From NCBI GenBank assembly GCA_903913355.1, contig CAIWKU010000376.1:1-37799 (forward strand): a stretch of DNA of 37,799 nucleotides. Direction: 5' to 3'. How positions within the stretch are numbered: position 1 is the first letter of the stretch; each line of letters opens with the position of its first letter. The notes beneath the pieces are model-generated. The model had not been told where the DNA came from. It did no database searches and worked only from the letters and a program-made list of their open reading frames with translations. Made by a program: the position numbers and the translations under genes. Source of the stretch: an uncultured Bacteroidota bacterium (GTDB lineage: Bacteria; Bacteroidota; Bacteroidia; Chitinophagales; Chitinophagaceae). Below are positions 34,469-37,799 of this stretch, one piece after another.

Positions 34469-34544
34469 GTTCACTGCGGTTCACTGCGTCCTTTGCGCTC
34501 CTGCTTTTAAAGCTTACCATTAGAAGCTGTAACGCAAAGGACGC
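34469..34544. repeat. Intergenic repeat with direct and inverted units
   Basis: GTTCACTGCG occurs twice in tandem (34469-34478 and 34479-34488). The run GCGTCCTTTGCG at 34486-34497 has a perfect 12-bp inverted partner CGCAAAGGACGC at 34533-34544, 35 nt apart. It lies between the convergent DUF1003 gene and the unknown at 34623-35057. Similar 'CTTTGCG/GCAAAGG' elements are recurrent intergenic sequences in many Bacteroidota, but copy number here is unknown. Confidence 0.55.
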
Positions 34545-34622
34545 TATGACCGTATAAAAAATACTAGCACTCAACGTATCGTGCTATTTAAAAATAGTTT
34601 ACAGAGTACAATCCGTTAAATT

Positions 34623-35057
34623 TTATTTTTTTGACAACAGAATTTTATGAAACTTATTCAGTTCTGCAATTTCTTCTGCTGTCATTAATTCGTTGTTCTC
34701 ATATTTTGATTTGAGAAACAATACCCGTTTATGTTGGGGATACCGGCTTAGTATCTCAGAGATCAGCTTACCAATATTTTCATCTTTGGTATAAATGGGT
34801 GTGATTACTTCGACCGTTGATTTATGCCGGGTGGGCATTTTTAGGATGATGGCTTCGAGGGTACCCAGCCAGCTGGGAGAAATATCTTTTACATTCTGCG
34901 CTTTGGCTAATAAACCCTGTAATTGTTTTTTGCTCAAACTGCCTCTTTCTTCATATTGATGCATGAGGCTCATGACAAACAAAGCATCTGTATTATGCGC
35001 GTACACCGCATCCAATACTTTGGCAATGATATCTATGCCTGGTTTCTTTTTATACAT
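34623..35057 (-). CDS. Small cytoplasmic protein of unknown function
   Basis: A 144-residue protein starting at the ATG at 35055-35057 (MYKKKPGIDIIAKVLDAVYAHN). It is mostly helical and charged, with no signal peptide or membrane segment: SLSKKQLQGLLAKAQNVKDI, ENIGKLISEILSRYP, LMTAEEIAELNKFHKILLSKK. The open frame extends 17 codons upstream, but those codons lack conservation-type signal. The function is unknown and no domain is recognised. It stands alone between two intergenic regions. Confidence 0.7.
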   Translation of the reverse strand: MYKKKPGIDIIAKVLDAVYAHNTDALFVMSLMHQYEERGSLSKKQLQGLLAKAQNVKDISPSWLGTLEAIILKMPTRHKSTVEVITPIYTKDENIGKLISEILSRYPQHKRVLFLKSKYENNELMTAEEIAELNKFHKILLSKK

Positions 35058-35152
35058 GTGTATACGAAGATAGTTGAATATCTTTTTTGTGGGGGAGAGA
35101 TTGGGCACACAAAGGCACGGTTTGTGTGGTGCTAAATAGGGCCCTCTAATTA

Positions 35153-36043
35153 TTAATTGTTAATTGCTTCATATCTCTCTCCTGCTTTGATGGCAATCGA
35201 TAATATATTCTGTTTGGGAGGTAAGGGGCATGTGGCAAATTCTGAGAAAGCACAGGGTGGATTAAACGCTTTATTGAAATCTACAATAGTTGTTGCTCCA
35301 TGCGCGGGTTTTTTTACATACATAAATCTACCGGCAGGATAGGTTTCTTTGCCGCTGGTGGCATCTCCAAAAATAATGAATAGCTCACCGGGAGATTCTT
35401 CGAGGGCGTCTAAGCGATAGGTTTGATTATTAATCGTGAATACCAGTTTTCCGGGCGTGTTTTGTTGATTGGTTTGTCCGAGTACATTGGTGATAGAAAC
35501 AAAAGCATTAGGTGCTTCTTCCAGATAAGCAGATACGCGCCAATTACTATCTACTGGATAACGGGGGATATCTGTAAATTTTGCTAATGCCGGGCTTTTC
35601 AAATCGCGGAAACGAATACCAATCTTATCATCTCGCTGAATAATATTCCATCTAAAATGATTCAATGCTAAAAACGGTACACGAAAATTGCCTTGTTGAA
35701 ATATCACGGCCTTGGTAATTACCGAATCTTTTTCCAATACAGTTACACCGGTTTCGGAAATCCAGGTAACGGTGGTCCCTTCCAGCATAAAACTACCCGC
35801 TTTTGCAGGCATATCGGAGTTACTAAAAACAATATCATTGGATGAAGCGCTTCCAAAACTGTTTTTACCCTGCTTCAGCCAAAATAACCCTGCCAGGTTT
35901 ACCCATCCATTTGGCGCTTTCAGGTCTTCAATACGTTTAGCATGCCAGGCATTGATCTGTTGCTCATAGCTGCTGTTTTTTTCTTGCGAAAAACCCGTTT
36001 GAAATAGCATGAGCAGGAATACTGCGGATAAAACTTGTTTCAT
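35153..36043 (-). CDS. Secreted DUF1684 protein
   Basis: A 296-residue protein with a Sec signal peptide (MKQVLSAVFLLMLFQTGFSQ). The DUF1684 signature is clear in the C-terminal third: GRFMYVKKPA, VDFNKAFNPPCAFSEFATCPLPPKQN and LSIAIKAGE, with the conserved cysteines in CAFSEFATC. The first half holds NAWHAKRIEDLKAPNGWVNLAGLFWL, also typical. The family is common in Bacteroidota and Actinobacteria, with no known activity. ATG at 36041-36043 is preferred over an upstream open extension. It lies behind the palindromic spacer that separates it from the RND adaptor gene. Confidence 0.9.
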   Translation of the reverse strand: MKQVLSAVFLLMLFQTGFSQEKNSSYEQQINAWHAKRIEDLKAPNGWVNLAGLFWLKQGKNSFGSASSNDIVFSNSDMPAKAGSFMLEGTTVTWISETGVTVLEKDSVITKAVIFQQGNFRVPFLALNHFRWNIIQRDDKIGIRFRDLKSPALAKFTDIPRYPVDSNWRVSAYLEEAPNAFVSITNVLGQTNQQNTPGKLVFTINNQTYRLDALEESPGELFIIFGDATSGKETYPAGRFMYVKKPAHGATTIVDFNKAFNPPCAFSEFATCPLPPKQNILSIAIKAGERYEAINN

Positions 36044-36103
36044 TTTTTTACAATCAGCTCGCAAAGATATAGGAATGCAATAGTATAGCAAAATAGTAGA
36101 GTA

Positions 36104-36182
36104 TGTTGCCCTTGTTGGCCGCCTGACCAGCAACATTGATTATCTCTCGCCATTGTTGGTCGGGCGACCAACAATGGCGAGA
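36104..36182. repeat. Palindromic element: two related hairpins
   Basis: TCTCGCCATTGTTGGTCG (36145-36162) and CGACCAACAATGGCGAGA (36165-36182) form a perfect 18-bp palindrome with a 2-nt loop. An imperfect related hairpin (TGTTGC...GCAACA) spans 36104-36135 just before it. Neither strand has a strong T-run. Both lie between two minus-strand genes (DUF1684 and the RND adaptor), so the unit could be a REP-like element, a processing site or a weak terminator. Confidence 0.6.
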
Positions 36183-36195
36183 ATAAAATAAACAG

Positions 36196-37302
36196 CTAAC
36201 TTTTTTTAATAGCCAGACTGGTTCCTGGTTTTATTTCATCCGTTGCTTTCTGTAACAGCGTATCTTTTTCGGAAAGGTTGCCAAAGATTTCAATTCTATC
36301 CGCCGTATTCATTCCGGTTCTGATATCCACCCATTCTGTTTTCCCTTGTTTAATACGAATCACAAATTTCTTTTCTAATGTAGTAGCTATGGCCGATGGC
36401 GGAACCGCAAAAGATGGGCTGGATCGGCCCAATGTAATCCGGGCATTCGCATACATGCCCGGCTTCAATTCGTTATTGCTATTATGATAGATAAATTCCC
36501 AGATCTCTGTACGGTTATCCTGGCTAACAACGCCGGCTTTACGACTCAGACTGGCCTTAAACGATTTATCTGGCTGCGCATCTACCGTAAAAACAATAAC
36601 AGAAGAATCTGCTACTGCGCCTGTGTACGCTTCGGCAACGGGTAGCCGTAATCTTAGTTGAGAAGTATTTTCAATGACCAATATCGGTTTTGTATTTCCA
36701 TTACCCACCAATACGCCTGCATCTGCATTTCTTTGCGAAACGGTTCCATTAAATGGTGCACGAATAATCAGATAGTCTTTCAGTTGGCCCAATGCATTTT
36801 GTTTTGCTTTCGCTGCCTCAACGGCGGAACTATCAGAACGCATTTGGTTCCTGCTTTTTTCTAATTCAACCGCAGCAATGGTACCGTTAACTTTTGCGGC
36901 ATTCGCAATTCTTTGAAAAGCATCATTACTGGCGGTATATTTTGATTTAAGCGATTGTACATCAGCTATAGCCTGTGTATAGTTTGCCATCATTTCCGGT
37001 GCTTCAATTACAGCCAGTAATTGTCCTTTTTGTACATGGTCGCCGATATCCACTTTTACTTCTTTCAGATAGCCGTTTACTTTTGCAAATATCTCCGCTC
37101 TTTCCAATGCGGTTAGTTCGGCAGGAAATACCAATGATTTATTTATTTTTTGCTTCTGCAAAAGAAAAATACTGGCAGAGTCTGGTTTGGGAGCACTGGC
37201 TTTTGCTGTATCCTTATTGGTGTTATTGCAGGCAGCCAGTAAACAAACTACTGAGATGGCAGCACCGGATAACCATATATGTTTACGATTGTTTCTGATC
37301 AT
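36196..37302 (-). CDS. RND efflux periplasmic adaptor (membrane-fusion) lipoprotein
   Basis: A 368-residue HlyD/AcrA-type adaptor. The N-terminus has a lipobox (CLLAAC, cysteine 25). Biotinyl-lipoyl-like halves (VNGYLKEVKVDIGDHVQKGQLLAVIEAPEM and YLIIRAPFNGTVSQRNADAGVLV) flank a helical hairpin (about residues 115-175). A beta-barrel domain (LRLRLPVAEAYTGAV, FKASLSRKAGVVS) and a membrane-proximal domain follow. It should link the inner-membrane RND pump to an outer-membrane channel. Its start overlaps the end of the permease gene by 20 nt, so they form one operon with the pump gene first. No TolC-like gene is in the window. Confidence 0.92.
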   Translation of the reverse strand: MIRNNRKHIWLSGAAISVVCLLAACNNTNKDTAKASAPKPDSASIFLLQKQKINKSLVFPAELTALERAEIFAKVNGYLKEVKVDIGDHVQKGQLLAVIEAPEMMANYTQAIADVQSLKSKYTASNDAFQRIANAAKVNGTIAAVELEKSRNQMRSDSSAVEAAKAKQNALGQLKDYLIIRAPFNGTVSQRNADAGVLVGNGNTKPILVIENTSQLRLRLPVAEAYTGAVADSSVIVFTVDAQPDKSFKASLSRKAGVVSQDNRTEIWEFIYHNSNNELKPGMYANARITLGRSSPSFAVPPSAIATTLEKKFVIRIKQGKTEWVDIRTGMNTADRIEIFGNLSEKDTLLQKATDEIKPGTSLAIKKS

Positions 37303-37799
37303 AATATTGGCTGTTTATATCATTAGGGTCCAGTGAATTATTTTGGTAAGCAGTACTATCTGTAAGAAGTTTATACACCTGTGGCAACAAAACAAGTGTG
37401 GCAATGATTGAAAATAACAATCCTCCTATTACGGCCACTCCCAAAGGTGCAGTAGGGTCACCACCTTCTCCAAAACCCAAAGCCATCGGCGTCATGCCTG
37501 CTATCATTGCCAAACCTGTCATAACAATTGGCCGCAATCGGTTCGCCGCTCCTGTTTGGTAAGCATTGGTCTCCTTCCTTTTCCGGTATTGTTGCGCATT
37601 GGTAATATATAATATGGCATTGGCCACGGCCACACCTACCGCCATGATCATTCCCAAATACGATTGAATGTTCAAGGTTTTCCCGGTTATCCATAAAAGA
37701 AATAAGGAGCCGGCAACTACAGCAGGTATTACGGATAAAACTGAGATAGATACCCGGAACGATTGAAAACTGATAGCCAATAAAAAGAAAATTACTACA
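37283..37799 (-). CDS. RND efflux permease, C-terminal part (runs off the window)
   Basis: The last 171 codons of an AcrB/CusA-type inner-membrane pump. The frame stays open to base 37799. Transmembrane helices and the conserved RND pieces are visible: SVIPAVVAGSLFLLWITGKTLNIQSYLGMIMAVGVAVANAIL, the loop RLRPIVMTGLAMIAGMTPMALGFGEGG, and PLGVAVIGGLLFSIIATLVLLPQVYKLL. The PLGVAVIGGLxxS-type end is typical of the HAE-1 and heavy-metal subfamilies. The 5' start lies outside the window. The adaptor gene overlaps its 3' end. Confidence 0.92.
   Translation of the reverse strand, partial: VVIFFLLAISFQSFRVSISVLSVIPAVVAGSLFLLWITGKTLNIQSYLGMIMAVGVAVANAILYITNAQQYRKRKETNAYQTGAANRLRPIVMTGLAMIAGMTPMALGFGEGGDPTAPLGVAVIGGLLFSIIATLVLLPQVYKLLTDSTAYQNNSLDPNDINSQYYDQKQS

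Noticed and set aside
1..37799. CRISPR array, prophage, insertion sequence or tRNA/rRNA genes
   Set aside because: No regularly spaced repeats, integrase, transposase, phage structural gene or RNA-gene signature was seen on either strand.

Overview
The window looks like a chromosomal segment of a Bacteroidota bacterium, most likely Chitinophagaceae or a close relative. This rests on AT-rich DNA, many Bacteroidota-type families (DUF1684, DUF6090-like, CarboxypepD_reg-like, BNR/VPS10-type 'glycosyl hydrolase', M14 peptidase with a GATase-like tail), weak Shine-Dalgarno sites and several TAnnTTTG-like -7 boxes. No rRNA, tRNA, CRISPR array, transposase or phage gene was seen. Species cannot be fixed from the sequence alone.

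Layout. 1-2759: 3' part of a BNR-repeat (VPS10/sortilin-like) protein, interrupted near the window edge by an in-frame TAG at 51-53. 2796-8617 (minus): PLP-dependent class V aminotransferase, a small membrane protein, a large secreted M14 zinc carboxypeptidase and a secreted unknown. 8769-10064 (minus): acetyl-CoA hydrolase/CoA-transferase. 10293-11253 (plus): a small membrane-anchored unknown and an MgtC/SapB protein. 11306-13946 (minus): an Omp85-like outer-membrane barrel and a CarboxypepD_reg protein.

14138-20147 (plus) is a compact catabolic cluster: ethanolamine-type permease, glutamine-synthetase-like ligase, iron-dependent alcohol dehydrogenase, class I GATase-type gamma-glutamyl hydrolase and aldehyde dehydrogenase. 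Together they spell out a gamma-glutamylation route for an amino alcohol, most simply ethanolamine: glutamylate, oxidise the alcohol to aldehyde, oxidise to acid, then hydrolyse to glutamate plus glycine. No ammonia-lyase or microcompartment gene is present.

20276-23310 (plus): glycogen-binding-like (CBM48) domain protein, MATE exporter, YheT-type hydrolase. 23343-25517 (minus): RecQ helicase. 25656-29887 (minus) holds the most unusual block: a stand-alone SET-domain protein, an ATP-grasp ligase 5 nt behind it, a second ATP-grasp ligase fused to a C-terminal SET domain, and an ABC-exporter membrane domain with no ATPase domain. It looks like an uncharacterised peptide-ligase plus methyltransferase system. 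A NarL-type response regulator with no partner kinase is transcribed divergently from it.

31016-37799: Tat-exported sugar isomerase-like protein, two small unknowns, an SDR that has lost the YxxxK motif, DUF1003, a small unknown, DUF1684, and an RND efflux adaptor with the end of its permease. Two intergenic spacers here carry palindromic or repeated DNA (34469-34544 and 36104-36182).
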